From NCBI GenBank assembly GCA_963773625.1, contig CAVZCJ010000016.1:310001-374000 (forward strand): a DNA stretch of 64,000 nucleotides, written 5' to 3'. The position numbers were made by a program, and so were the translations under genes. The notes beneath the pieces were generated by a model. It saw only the letters and a list, made by a program, of their open reading frames with translations, had not been told where the DNA came from and did no database searches. Source of the stretch: DATARH01 sp963773625. Its GTDB lineage: Bacteria > Pseudomonadota > Alphaproteobacteria > ATCC43930 > CGMCC-115725. This document shows, piece after piece, positions 1-9,383 of the stretch. How positions within the stretch are numbered: the first letter of the stretch is position 1; each line of letters starts with the position of its first letter.

Positions 1-3000
1 GCATCGAGCCGCGCAACAGGCTCTTCCGCGCGGCCCATTCCTCTTCGGTCGGCAGGGTTTCGAGAAATTGCACCTCGCTACCGGCATAGAGCGCGACCGG
101 TAACCCGTCGCGGTAAAGCACGCGATTGACCGTCAGCGCCGCCAGCCTGGGACCGGGCGTCAGGATGCCCACCAAGTTGAGCGGGTCGGCGCCCGATAGC
201 GAGATGAACGCGCCAGTGTGCGCCTTGCGCCGCGTCTCGCGCAGCGAGCCGACCGCCTCGGGCAGCGCGAATTGCTCGCCGGCGAAGCCCGCGACGAACC
301 TTCCGCCGCGAACGTCGCCGCGCGCCTCCAGCCGGCGGTAGACGCGCAACAGATCGCGCCATGGTGGCAGCCATGGCGCCTCGCGTTCGATCAGGCGCCA
401 GAACACCACGCCATAGCGGCGCAATAAGGTGCGCGCGAGATGCTCCGCCGCGTCGCCGGCGTCCTTCGCCGAACTTTCGGTCTGGCGCGGTCGGCGCGCC
501 AAGGCCCAGCGGCCGGCGCCTTCCATCGCGAAGCCGATCGCGCGCCGCCGGCGCTGGCTGCCGCTGGCGCTCGGCGCGAGCAGCGCGCGCAACCCGGCGA
601 AGCTGTCCGAGGTGACGAGGCCCAACGCGACGAGCTCGCCCAGCGCTTCCTCGACCTGCGGTTTGAGAAGTCCGCTGCCCTCGACCAGCTCGTCGAAAAA
701 CGATGCGCCCTCCCGGCGGATGGCCTCCAGAACGCGGCGCGCCGTGGCGCTTGGTTCGGCACCCTCAGTGGCGGGCGACAATGTTGTCCACAGCGCCGCG
801 TTGCGGCGCGCGAGCAGGGTGATCGGTGTCGACCGCACGGGGGTCGCGCCGCGCCCGACGTCGTCTGGCCGCGGGCTGCGCGGCCGCAGCCGCGCCCAAG
901 CAACTCGGCCCGACAGACAGAGATCGTCGAGCCAGACCGGGTCATAGCCGGACAGCCGTGCGGGCAGGATTTCGCTTTCCCAGGCGCCCGCCGCCGCCTC
1001 GAACCCTTCGAGCTGACCGACGATCGCGGCAAGCGAGTCGGGGCCCTCCATGTGCGTGCCCGGAGCGACGCGCTGCCAGTCGAGCAGGAAGCGCAGGAAG
1101 TCGCGCGCCGCGACCGGCTCGATCTCGGCGCGAAGACGGTTGACGGTATAGCGGTGGATGCGGGCGAGGAGACGCCGCTCGCACCATTCGTCGCTTTCCG
1201 CGCCTGGCGTGAACCGGCCGCGCAGCGCGAAACCCTCGGCTTCGAGCGCAGCGAGCGGGGCGGCGATGTCGTGCGCGGTAAGGCCGAGCGACGCCGCCAA
1301 CGCTTCGGCCTCGGCCGGGCCGAGACCTTCGAGACGCCCGCGCACGATCTCGACCAAAGCGAGGTCGGCCGACCACTCGCGCGCGGCATGGGCGGCCGGC
1401 GCGGCGATCGCCGGGTTCAGCGTCGCCTCGGGCCACAGCGCCTGAAACTGCGGCAACCGCTCGGCGGCGACCCACAGCGTCGCCCCGGCGTGCCGCAGCC
1501 GAGCGGCACGCCGGCTTGCCGCCAATTCGCCGAGCCATCCGGCCCAGCCGGGGGTATTGCCGATCTCGCTCTCGGCGAGAAAGCCGAGCCAGACCAGGGC
1601 GTCGTGCATCTCATCGGCGTTTTCCGGCGCCGGCCACGCCTCGTCGCGCACCCGCGCGATCGCCTCGAGGTCGAGCCGGCCGAGATCGGCTGCTTCTTCG
1701 GGGGCAAGCCAGCGGCGCCCCATAACCGCCTGGGTGCGCCGCTCTTCGAGTGGCGCATCATCGAGAAAGGCGTAGGGCCGCGCCGAGAGCACCTCGAGCG
1801 CAAGTGGCGATGGCTCGGTCAGATCGCGGGCGACGACCCGCACCTCGCCGGCCTCGATGCGGGTGAGCAGCTGCTCCAACCCCTCGATGTCCATCGCCTC
1901 ATGGAGGCAATCGCCGATCGACTGGCGCACCAGCGGGTGATCGGGAATCTCGCGCTCGCCGGAGATATTCTCGGCGCAGGCGAGCTGGTCGGGAAAGATC
2001 GCCGCGACCAGGTCCTCCGCATCCATGCGGGCCAGTTGCGGCGGAACCTTCTTGCCGCCGCGGAAGCGCGGCAGGGCCAGCGCGACTCCGGAAACCCAGC
2101 GCCAGCGGGTCATGAACATCGGCGAATCGAGCAGCGCCTGGGTCAGCACGCCGCGCACGCTCGCCGAGTGCAGGTAGCGCGGCACCTCGTCGAGCGCGAA
2201 GCTGTGCACCGTGGTCAGCGACAGGCTGATATTGTCTTCGGTCGCCGCTGCCTGCAGTTCGAAATTGAAACGGGCGCAAAACCGCTTGCGCAGCGCCAGC
2301 CCCCACGCGCGGTTGAGGCGGCTGCCATAGGGCGAATGGATGACCAGCTGCATCCCGCCGACCGTGTCGAAGAAGCGCTCGAACACCAGCGTGTCGAGCG
2401 TCGGCAGCACGCCGAGCGCGGCATGGGCGGCGGCCAGGTATTCGGCGATCTGGCGGGCCGACCCGTGATCGAGCCCAACCTCGTCAATGAGCCAGCGCAA
2501 CGCGCTGTCGCTGCCGCCCGCGTCGAGCTGCGCTGCGATCTCGCCGCGCAACCGCGACACCGAGGCCGACAGTTCGTCGCTGCGGCCGGGCGCTTCGCCG
2601 AGCCAGAAGGGTACGCTGGGCGGCGCGCCCTGCGCGTCCTCGACCCGCACCGTGCCGCGCTCGACGCGCTGGATGCGATACGACGCATTGCCGAGCTGGA
2701 ACACGTCGCCGGCGAGGCTCTCGACCGCCCAGTCCTCGTTGACCGTCCCGATGATCTGGTTCTCGGGTTCGAGCAGAACCTGATAGTCGGCATTGTCCGG
2801 GATCGTCCCACCCGAGGTCAGCGCCGTTATCCGCGCGCCGCGCCGGCCGCGCAGCATATGGTTGACCGCGTCGTGATGGATCAGCGCGCCGCGCCGGCCG
2901 CGTCTGGTGCTGAACCCTTCGGCCAGCATCGCGATGGCGGCATCGAAATCCATACGCGGCAAGCCCCAGTAGGGCCACGCTTGGCGGATCAGCCCGTAAA

Positions 3001-4285
3001 GCCCGTCCTCGCTCCATTCCCGCGACGACACCTCGGCGACGATCTGCTGCGCCAGCACATCGAGCGGCAGCTCGGGAATAGTTAATGCATCGAGCTCTCC
3101 GCGCCGTACGCTGTCGAGCAGCGCCGCGCATTCGACCAGCTCGTCGCGCGACAGCGGGAAGAGGCGGCCTTTCGGTGTGCCGTCGACCGCGTGTCCGGAG
3201 CGGCCCACGCGCTGCAGAAAGCTCGCGATCGAGCGCGGCGAGCCGATCTGGCAGACCAGATCGACATCGCCGATATCGATGCCGAGTTCGAGCGAGGCGG
3301 TGGCGACCAGTACCTTGAGCTCGCCGCGTTTCAGCCGCTGCTCGGCGTCGAGCCGTGCCTCCTTGGCGAGGCTGCCGTGATGCGCGGCGATGTGCTTGTC
3401 GCCGATCCGCTCGGACAATTGCCGGGTGGCGCGCTCGGCGAGCCGACGGGTGTTGACGAAGATGAGCGTCGTGCGGTGCGCCTCGATCAGTTCGGCGAGC
3501 CGGTCGTAAACCTGCGCCCACACCTCGTGCGACATCACCGCTTCGAGCGGCGACGAGGGGATTTCGAGCGCAAGGTCGCGCGCCCGGCGGTGACCGGTGT
3601 CGATGATCGTGCAGTCGGTCTCCGCCGCCCCGATGAGGAACCGCGCGACCGCCTCGATCGGCTTCTGCGTCGCCGAAAGGCCGATCCGCAACAGTCTGTC
3701 GCCGCACAGCGATTTGAGCCGTTCGAGCGACACCGCCAGATGCACGCCGCGCTTGTTTGAGGCGAGCGCGTGGATTTCGTCGACGATCACTGCTCGCGTC
3801 GTCGCCAGCATCTTGCGGCCGGATTCCGAGCCGAGCAGCAAGTACAGCGATTCCGGCGTCGTCACGACGATATGGGGCGGCTTCTTCGCCATCTTCTGGC
3901 GCTCGGCAGACGGCGTGTCGCCGGTGCGCACCCAGGTGCGAATGCCGATGGCCGGCAGTCCGAGCGCTTGCAATTCCTCGGCGATCCCGGCGAGCGGCGC
4001 CGCGAGGTTCTTCTGGATGTCGTTCGACAGCGCCTTGAGCGGCGACACGTAGACGATCTGGGTTTCGTCCTCGAGACCGCCTTGCTCCAATCCCTGTCGC
4101 ACCAGCCCGTCGATCGCGGCAAGAAACGCCGCCAGCGTCTTGCCCGACCCGGTCGGCGCGGCGATCAGCACATGACGGCCGGACTGGATCGCCGGCCATG
4201 CTTCCGACTGCGCCGCGGTCGGCGCGGCGAAGCTGCGCTCGAACCAGGCAGCGACCGCCGGATGAAAGAGGGAAGGGCAACTCAT
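1..4285 (-). CDS. lhr: Lhr-family superfamily 2 DNA helicase (3' end outside window)
   Basis: ATP-dependent 3'-5' helicase of the long Lhr type, a DNA repair family. Reading leftwards from the ATG at 4285 the frame stays open for 1,428 codons to the window edge; long Lhr proteins are about 1,400-1,550 residues, so little is missing. Visible motifs are Walker A APTGSGKT (residues 43-50), VSPLKALSNDIQ after it, and the DEIH box near residue 170 (VIVDEIHALAS). Two RecA domains are followed by winged-helix and C-terminal Lhr regions. SLSGADPLNLVGILTPG, close to the visible end, is typical of the Lhr C-terminal part. It is divergent from the DUF2076 gene with 174 bp between. A long open frame on the opposite strand is only a GC-driven shadow. 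Confidence 0.93.
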   Translation of the reverse strand, partial: MSCPSLFHPAVAAWFERSFAAPTAAQSEAWPAIQSGRHVLIAAPTGSGKTLAAFLAAIDGLVRQGLEQGGLEDETQIVYVSPLKALSNDIQKNLAAPLAGIAEELQALGLPAIGIRTWVRTGDTPSAERQKMAKKPPHIVVTTPESLYLLLGSESGRKMLATTRAVIVDEIHALASNKRGVHLAVSLERLKSLCGDRLLRIGLSATQKPIEAVARFLIGAAETDCTIIDTGHRRARDLALEIPSSPLEAVMSHEVWAQVYDRLAELIEAHRTTLIFVNTRRLAERATRQLSERIGDKHIAAHHGSLAKEARLDAEQRLKRGELKVLVATASLELGIDIGDVDLVCQIGSPRSIASFLQRVGRSGHAVDGTPKGRLFPLSRDELVECAALLDSVRRGELDALTIPELPLDVLAQQIVAEVSSREWSEDGLYGLIRQAWPYWGLPRMDFDAAIAMLAEGFSTRRGRRGALIHHDAVNHMLRGRRGARITALTSGGTIPDNADYQVLLEPENQIIGTVNEDWAVESLAGDVFQLGNASYRIQRVERGTVRVEDAQGAPPSVPFWLGEAPGRSDELSASVSRLRGEIAAQLDAGGSDSALRWLIDEVGLDHGSARQIAEYLAAAHAALGVLPTLDTLVFERFFDTVGGMQLVIHSPYGSRLNRAWGLALRKRFCARFNFELQAAATEDNISLSLTTVHSFALDEVPRYLHSASVRGVLTQALLDSPMFMTRWRWVSGVALALPRFRGGKKVPPQLARMDAEDLVAAIFPDQLACAENISGEREIPDHPLVRQSIGDCLHEAMDIEGLEQLLTRIEAGEVRVVARDLTEPSPLALEVLSARPYAFLDDAPLEERRTQAVMGRRWLAPEEAADLGRLDLEAIARVRDEAWPAPENADEMHDALVWLGFLAESEIGNTPGWAGWLGELAASRRAARLRHAGATLWVAAERLPQFQALWPEATLNPAIAAPAAHAAREWSADLALVEIVRGRLEGLGPAEAEALAASLGLTAHDIAAPLAALEAEGFALRGRFTPGAESDEWCERRLLARIHRYTVNRLRAEIEPVAARDFLRFLLDWQRVAPGTHMEGPDSLAAIVGQLEGFEAAAGAWESEILPARLSGYDPVWLDDLCLSGRVAWARLRPRSPRPDDVGRGATPVRSTPITLLARRNAALWTTLSPATEGAEPSATARRVLEAIRREGASFFDELVEGSGLLKPQVEEALGELVALGLVTSDSFAGLRALLAPSASGSQRRRRAIGFAMEGAGRWALARRPRQTESSAKDAGDAAEHLARTLLRRYGVVFWRLIEREAPWLPPWRDLLRVYRRLEARGDVRGGRFVAGFAGEQFALPEAVGSLRETRRKAHTGAFISLSGADPLNLVGILTPGPRLAALTVNRVLYRDGLPVALYAGSEVQFLETLPTEEEWAARKSLLRGSM

Positions 4286-4459
4286 CTGAGCGAACGATAA
4301 TGTCGGCCTGAGGCAGCGGCCTTACAAGATTTAACGGTTTTCGCCAATACGTCCTCTCATTGATCCGCCGCCGGCGCTCCCCACATCTAGCGCGACGCGC
4401 CGGCGCAACCGGCTCGGGCGGCCTTCGCGGAAGGCTCTTTGACGACGAGGCATGAGTTC

Positions 4460-5261
4460 ATGGAACCGCAAGAACGCGACCTGATCACCACGCTGCTGAC
4501 GCGCCTCGAAAGCGCGGGCAAGGCCGGACAACCGAAGGATCCGGAGGCGGATGCGCTGATCCGCCAGGCGATGACACAGATGCCAGACGCACCCTACTAC
4601 CTGGTGCAGACCGTGCTGATCCAGGATCTGTCGCTGCACAACGCGCAGAATCGCATCGCCGAGCTCGAACAGCAGTTGGCTGCCGCAAATCAGCCGCACC
4701 GCGGCAGCTTCTTGGGCGGGCTGCTTGGCGGAGGCCAGCAACAGCAAGCGAGCGTACCGCCGAGCGGTCCGTGGACACGCGCGCCGCAGGCCGCGCCTCC
4801 GCCGCCGCAATACGCGCAGCCGGGCTACGCGCCTGGATATGCACAACCCGGCTCCGCGCCGGGCGGCGGGATGTTCGGCGGCGGTGGCGGAGGATTCCTC
4901 CGTTCGGCAGCGGCGACCGCGGCGGGTGTCGCCGGCGGCGCGCTCCTGTTTCAGGGCATCTCCAGCCTCTTCGGCCACAGCTACGCGAGCACCCTCGGAG
5001 GGTTTGGCGGCCCAGGCATGGCATGCTGGAGGCCTCGGCGAAACCGTGGTCAATAACTATTACGGCAACGATCAGAGTTCCGCAGGTGCCGGTTACGCGG
5101 GCGGTAATGTCGGGGGCGATGACTACGCCAGCAATACCGGCAACGATTTCGGCGGCGGCGGCAACGACTATGCCAGCGACAGCGGCAATGATTTCTCCGG
5201 TGGCAACGACTTTTCCAGCGGCAGCGATTTCGGCGGCGGCGGAGGCGACATCTCCTGCTGA
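4460..5261 (+). CDS. DUF2076 family protein, one apparent frameshift
   Basis: Uncharacterised DUF2076 protein. The N-terminus (MEPQERDLITTLLTRLES, residues 1-18) and the phrase DAPYYLVQTVLIQDLSL are characteristic. Next come a glutamine/proline-rich linker, a Gly/Ala-rich hydrophobic stretch (AAGVAGGALLFQGISSLFG) and a Gly/Asp/Ser-rich tail. The first frame ends at 5056, but the conserved tail GETVVNNYYG continues in the next frame to a stop at 5261. Removing one base near 5017 (GGCATGG) rejoins them. ATG 4460 is preferred over the in-frame TTG at 4439 because family members start with M-x-PQER. A terminator follows. Probable sequencing error rather than a pseudogene. Confidence 0.8.
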
Positions 5262-5280
5262 CTGTGAGCTGAAACCAACG

Positions 5281-5309
5281 AAAAGGGCCGGGAAATTCCT
5301 GGCCTTTTT
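5281..5309 (+). terminator. Rho-independent terminator after the DUF2076 gene
   Basis: Arms GGCCGGGAA (5286-5294) and TTCCTGGCC (5296-5304) pair with one G-T wobble and a small AT loop, followed directly by TTTTT (5305-5309). It lies 20 bp after the DUF2076 stop on the same strand. Confidence 0.75.
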
Positions 5310-5483
5310 GATGGCTGAGCGAACGTCGGTTTAGAGAACCGCCGCTGCGGAATCCAGCTCCTAGCTCCGTTGCCCAGCGGTCTGCTTCGGAAATTTTCCC
5401 AAGGGTCTTGTCAAATCCGGATCGAATTCCGGGCTAGGCCTACATCGCGCGAATTGAACATAAAGGGAACAGGCCTGCTCGCT

Positions 5484-6179
5484 CTAACGGCGGGCCACTG
5501 GATCTGGGCCAAAGCGGTTGCTGCCGATGGTGCCGCGCACACAGCCGAACTCGACAAAGAACCAGATGAAGACACTGAACCACATCAGACCAAGTACAAT
5601 AATCACGACACCGAGGCCGCCGAGCGCCGGAAGGGTCACGTTGGTTTCACCGGAGACAATAGAAAGAAATGCGGCCCCGAGCCAAATAACCAGAAAAATG
5701 CCGAAAAGAATGCCAGGAACAAAATAGAATAGCATCCACCACCATGATTTATTGCGATCATGCATGCGTTTTACGAGCAACGCAATCCATGGCCAAAATA
5801 TCACCAGAGACAAAATCGACGTAGTTATACGAATGGAAATCCCCAGACTGGATTCTCTGCCGGCGATTTCTCCAATAAGATCAAGAGTGATGTAAACCCC
5901 CAAATACGGTAGCCAAAATCTTAGCCAGTATTGAGAACGCGAAATACGCCCGAACGGTGAAAAATAAAACGCCCAGAAACCGGGCTGCACGTAGACGGGC
6001 TCCACGAGGTAGATTTCGGTCGCGCGTTGGTCGATCGCCTGGAAATCGACCACATCGCCGCGACGCGGACGCCCCGGGCCACGCCACTCGGCGGTAACGA
6101 AGTCGTAGCGCTGGCCGTCATAGCCGCTGATGGCGCCGCTGTTCGTGTCGGGATCGAAGCCGAGGATATTACCCTTCAT
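5484..6179 (-). CDS. Cold-shock-like domain fused to a DUF805 membrane domain (paralogue 1)
   Basis: 231-residue protein of unknown function. Residues 1-65 (MKGNILGFDPDTNSGAISG onward) read as an OB-fold, cold-shock-like domain: KG-x-I/V start, G-x-I, DG-x-RY-x-F, then VDF and ATEIYLV. Residues from about 70 (FYFSPFGRISRSQYW) begin a DUF805 membrane domain with about four hydrophobic segments and the KRMHDRNKSWWW motif usual for DUF805. It ends with GTIGSNRFGPDP, a typical DUF805 tail. It is the last of three tandem paralogues on this strand, 22 bp after the next. The region around 5690-5960 is clearly more AT-rich than its neighbours. Confidence 0.85.
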   Translation of the reverse strand: MKGNILGFDPDTNSGAISGYDGQRYDFVTAEWRGPGRPRRGDVVDFQAIDQRATEIYLVEPVYVQPGFWAFYFSPFGRISRSQYWLRFWLPYLGVYITLDLIGEIAGRESSLGISIRITTSILSLVIFWPWIALLVKRMHDRNKSWWWMLFYFVPGILFGIFLVIWLGAAFLSIVSGETNVTLPALGGLGVVIIVLGLMWFSVFIWFFVEFGCVRGTIGSNRFGPDPVARR

Positions 6180-6201
6180 GGCAAGCCCAGGCCCAACCGC
6201 T

Positions 6202-6756
6202 CTAGCCTCGCGGAACCGGATCGGCGCCGAAGCGGTTGCTGCCGATCGTGCCGCGCAGGAACAGGAGCTCAACTAGCGGCCAAAGGCTTACTATCGGCAC
6301 GAGAAATAGGAGGATGAATGGCCAGGGCCAGTCGCGGTCGTGCGCCCGTTTGATCAGGATAGCCAAGCTCGGCCAGATAATCGCCAGCGCGAAAAGCCCG
6401 AGAAGCGCTGAAAACAGGATTCCAGCGGCGCTGTTCTGGGTCGCAGCTGCCAGTAGGATGAGGACCAGCTCAATTACCATGACCGGCAAAAACCATTTCA
6501 GCCAATATTGCGAGCGCGAGATCCGGCCATGTGGTGAGAAATAGAATTCGCCAAAACTCGGCTGTACGTATTCTGCGTCGACCAGATAGATCTGGGTTGC
6601 GCGGTCGCCGGCGGGCTGGAAATCGACCAGATCGCCCTGGTGCGGACGGTTGTGCCCATGCCAGTCCGCTGTCGCGAAATCGTAGCGCTTGCCGTCATGG
6701 CCGCTGACAGCCCCGGTATTGGTGTCGGGGTCGAACCCGATGACGTTGCCCTTCAT
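6202..6756 (-). CDS. Cold-shock-like domain fused to a DUF805 membrane domain (paralogue 2)
   Basis: 184-residue paralogue of the gene at 5484. The N-terminal module (MKGNVIGFDPDTNTGAVSG) and the linker YVQPSFGEFYFSP are nearly identical to it, while the membrane part has diverged more. DUF805 marks are GRISRSQYWLKW, KRAHDRDWPWPF and the tail GTIGSNRFGADP. ATG at 6756 was chosen because all three paralogues align from MKGN; a longer frame upstream has no support. The middle position in the array suggests tandem duplication followed by divergence. Confidence 0.85.
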   Translation of the reverse strand: MKGNVIGFDPDTNTGAVSGHDGKRYDFATADWHGHNRPHQGDLVDFQPAGDRATQIYLVDAEYVQPSFGEFYFSPHGRISRSQYWLKWFLPVMVIELVLILLAAATQNSAAGILFSALLGLFALAIIWPSLAILIKRAHDRDWPWPFILLFLVPIVSLWPLVELLFLRGTIGSNRFGADPVPRG

Positions 6757-6860
6757 GGCGCTCCCCAGAAATGTACGCTGACCAAATTGTATCCGCTGAT
6801 GGCCCCAAGCGATAGTTGTATGACCCTTGAGACGGATCACCGCTTTGGTGATAGGGCGGA

Positions 6861-7379
6861 TTACCAGAGCCAGGAGGCAGGTCTCTCATAGGGGAGGCCC
6901 TGCGAGAGCGCCTGCATGCCTTTGACGCAACGAACGATCCACCAGACGAGCACGAACATCAGCCAGAAAATGCCGACGATGATGATGCAGGTGAGCAGGC
7001 CGAGGAACGCATAGAGCATGCCGATCCAGAAGGTGCGAATCTGGAAGCGGTAATGCGTCTGCACCCATTCGGGCGCATCGGCCCGGTTCACATGGGCCAT
7101 GATCACACCGACGATGCTGGTGATCCCGACGAGGAGGCTCACTAGGTAGAGTATGTAGACGATCTTGGCGTCCGACCCCTCGTTCGGGTCGTAGCGAGAG
7201 AGGAGCGGGTAGATCTGCGTCGCCCGCTGACCATCGGCGATGAAATCGACGGTTTCGCCACGGCTTGGCTTGCCGCTACCGCGCCACTCCAGCCGGACGA
7301 AATCATATCGCTGGCCATCGTGACCGGCAATTGCGCCGGAATTGCTGTCCGGGTCGAAGCCGAGGACGTTGCCCTTCAC
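6861..7379 (-). CDS. Cold-shock-like domain fused to a different small membrane domain (paralogue 3)
   Basis: 172-residue protein starting at GTG (7379). It shares the N-terminal module with the two genes downstream (KGNVLGFDPDSNSGAIAG, DGQRYDF, VDF, ATQIYPL). The membrane part is not DUF805: after residue 75 it has three hydrophobic segments with HYRFQIRTFWIGMLYAF and WWIVRCVKGMQAL, resembling DUF4870-type small membrane proteins. It is first in the array and 104 bp from paralogue 2. The same soluble module on two unrelated membrane domains suggests that the module is the functional common part, perhaps sensing or nucleic-acid binding (inference). Confidence 0.8.
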   Translation of the reverse strand: MKGNVLGFDPDSNSGAIAGHDGQRYDFVRLEWRGSGKPSRGETVDFIADGQRATQIYPLLSRYDPNEGSDAKIVYILYLVSLLVGITSIVGVIMAHVNRADAPEWVQTHYRFQIRTFWIGMLYAFLGLLTCIIIVGIFWLMFVLVWWIVRCVKGMQALSQGLPYERPASWLW

Positions 7380-7409
7380 GCCTTCGCGCCGCCGCCGTTG
7401 ACGTAAGGC

Positions 7410-8477
7410 TCAGGCAGCTTTCTTGCGGTTGGCCTCGAGGCGGGCGTCGACCTGCTTCACCGTCGCATCGACCACCGGGTGGTGCATGCCGAGCTGAGCG
7501 CCGAGCAATTGCACGAGGCGGTCGGTGCGCTCGATGTTGGGCACGCCGTTATTGAGCGCGCGCGCCGCCGAGGACGGCCGCACCAGCCCATGCGCCGCGC
7601 TCGCGTATTTCTCGAACGGCACGAGGTCGGCCGGGTCTGCGCCGAGCTTGGTGCAGACTTCCATGACCCAATTATAGACCGAGCGCGACTTCTCCGGGTC
7701 GGCATGGACCGCGTCCTTGATGTCGATGGCGCTGTCGGCGGTGACGCAGCGGTAGTTTCCGGTCAACAGCATCGCCCATTTGGCCAGCGGCACGAAAATC
7801 GACTCGTGAACCTTGAGTTTCACCGGTAGGTCGATCTTCTCGCCGTCGCCCGGATCGTAGCGGATGCCCTCAATCTCGTGCTGCATCGTCTCGAGGATCT
7901 TGGTGTCGGCATCGGACCCGAACCGAGCCGATTTGAAATTGGTCGGCAAGGTGACGAGCAGGAAGTTGATCTTCTCGCCGGGCGGGCGGATCGCCTGCGG
8001 GTCGGGGCTGCACAGCGTGAGCTTGCCCGGTTCGAAATTGTCCCAAACGGACGCGTCGGTGTAGCAGGGCTTGAGAGCGTCGGCGTCGAGGCCGGGAATG
8101 CGCCGCATATAGGGCAGCGGCGGCATGTTCATGATCGACATCGCCGGCACCTTGGCCCGGGCGATGGCGTCGGTCAGTTCGCGCACGCCGGGCGAACGGT
8201 ATTGCGGCTCCTGCATCGCCAGTACGACGAGGTCGTAATCCTTGGGGTTGACGTCGCCGGTGCCGGCGGCTTTGAGGCTCCCCGGCAGCTTGCGCGAGTC
8301 GAGATCGACCGGAGTGGCGCGGCCGCGGATCGGCATGCGCACGTGGGCGCCGTCGCTGTTGAACGCCTCGACCTCGTTGGGGAGGCAGACCATGGTAATC
8401 TTGTGCCCACCGAAGAGCAGCTTGATCGCCAGAAGCGAGCCGTACGAGGCCCCCATCATCAACACGTTATAGGCCAT
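7410..8477 (-). CDS. Ketopantoate reductase-like (PanE/ApbA family) dehydrogenase
   Basis: 355-residue NAD(P)-dependent dehydrogenase-like protein. The N-terminus MAYNVLMMGASYGSLLAIKL has a Rossmann-like nucleotide-binding start with G-A-S-Y-G in place of the usual GxGxxG. The C-terminal helical part (KLKVHESIFVPLAKWAMLLTGNYRC) recalls the ketopantoate reductase C-terminal domain. It is longer than true PanE (about 300) and the glycine motif differs, so pantothenate synthesis is not claimed. ATG 8477 has a good ribosome site (GGGAGG) 8 bases upstream. Substrate unknown. Confidence 0.7.
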   Translation of the reverse strand: MAYNVLMMGASYGSLLAIKLLFGGHKITMVCLPNEVEAFNSDGAHVRMPIRGRATPVDLDSRKLPGSLKAAGTGDVNPKDYDLVVLAMQEPQYRSPGVRELTDAIARAKVPAMSIMNMPPLPYMRRIPGLDADALKPCYTDASVWDNFEPGKLTLCSPDPQAIRPPGEKINFLLVTLPTNFKSARFGSDADTKILETMQHEIEGIRYDPGDGEKIDLPVKLKVHESIFVPLAKWAMLLTGNYRCVTADSAIDIKDAVHADPEKSRSVYNWVMEVCTKLGADPADLVPFEKYASAAHGLVRPSSAARALNNGVPNIERTDRLVQLLGAQLGMHHPVVDATVKQVDARLEANRKKAA

Positions 8478-8549
8478 CGGCTTTCCTCCCTTGCTCTGAC
8501 CTCGACCGCAAGCCGGGACGATGCCGGACGGCGGCGCGCGAGGCAAGTC

Positions 8550-9383
8550 TTAGCCGCCAGCGGCCAGGATCGCCGCGAGCCCGGCTCGGTAATCGGGGTA
8601 GGCGAGGGTGACGCCGAGCTCCTGTTTGATCAGGGCGTTCGAGACGCGCTTGCTGTCGGCGTAGAAGCTCTTCGCCATCGGCGAAAGCTCCGCTTCGGCC
8701 AGCGCCACTAGCGGGGGCGTCTCGACGCCGAGCAGGGCAGCGGCGAAGGCGACGACGTCCGCCTGCGCCGCCGGCTCGTCGTCGCAGACATTGTAGATCG
8801 TGCCTGGCCGCGGTTGGGCGATCGATGTCAGCAGCACGGTGGCGATGTCGTCGACATGAATACGCGAAAAGACCTGGGCTCCGGCGTCGATGCGCTTGGC
8901 CGTGCCGGCGCGCAGCGCGTCAAAGGCGCTGCGGCCGGGCCCATAGATCCCGGCTAGGCGAAAGATATGCACCGGAAGTCCGGATCGCCGATGCAAGTCC
9001 AGCCACGCCGTCTCCGCCGCGACCCGACGCGCGCCGCGCTCACCTGTCGGACGCAATTCTGCGGTTTCGTCGACCCAGCCGCCATCACGGGTGCCGTAGA
9101 CGCCGGTGGTCGACAGATAGCAGACCCAGCGCAGACCGGGCAGCGCGGCGAAGTCGGTGCCGTGGCGGTCGAGTACCGGGTCACCGACCACATCCGGCGG
9201 CACCGAGATGAGGATATGAGTGATGCCGGCGAAGGCCGAGCCGGGCAGGGGGTGCTCGCGGTCGAAGCGCACGGTTCCCGTGTCGCCGCTACGGCTCGTG
9301 CTGATGATCTCCCACTCCGGTCCGAGCCGCGGCGCCAAAGTCCGCGCGGTATAGCCAAACCCCAGGCACAGTAGTCGCGGCAT
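8550..9383 (-). CDS. NAD(P)-dependent SDR/epimerase-like protein (YeeZ type)
   Basis: 277-residue extended short-chain dehydrogenase. LLCLGFGYTARTLAPRL gives the nucleotide-binding glycine motif, followed by STTGVYG, which carries a serine/threonine in place of part of the usual active site, and FRLAGIYGPGRSAFD and RIHVDDIA of the epimerase family. It resembles E. coli YeeZ, whose function is unsettled. Its ATG shares one base with the TGA of the upstream MFS gene (TGATG), so the two are probably translationally coupled. Confidence 0.8.
   Translation of the reverse strand: MPRLLCLGFGYTARTLAPRLGPEWEIISTSRSGDTGTVRFDREHPLPGSAFAGITHILISVPPDVVGDPVLDRHGTDFAALPGLRWVCYLSTTGVYGTRDGGWVDETAELRPTGERGARRVAAETAWLDLHRRSGLPVHIFRLAGIYGPGRSAFDALRAGTAKRIDAGAQVFSRIHVDDIATVLLTSIAQPRPGTIYNVCDDEPAAQADVVAFAAALLGVETPPLVALAEAELSPMAKSFYADSKRVSNALIKQELGVTLAYPDYRAGLAAILAAGG

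Noticed and set aside
440..3085. 881-codon open frame on the plus strand
   Set aside because: Antisense to Lhr in the mirror frame. The translation is Arg/Ala/Glu-rich without motifs, and the minus strand gives a clear helicase.
4985..5060. Programmed frameshift in the DUF2076 gene
   Set aside because: No slippery heptamer or stop codon at the junction, and the same +1 pattern occurs in many unrelated genes here, so a base-calling error is more likely.
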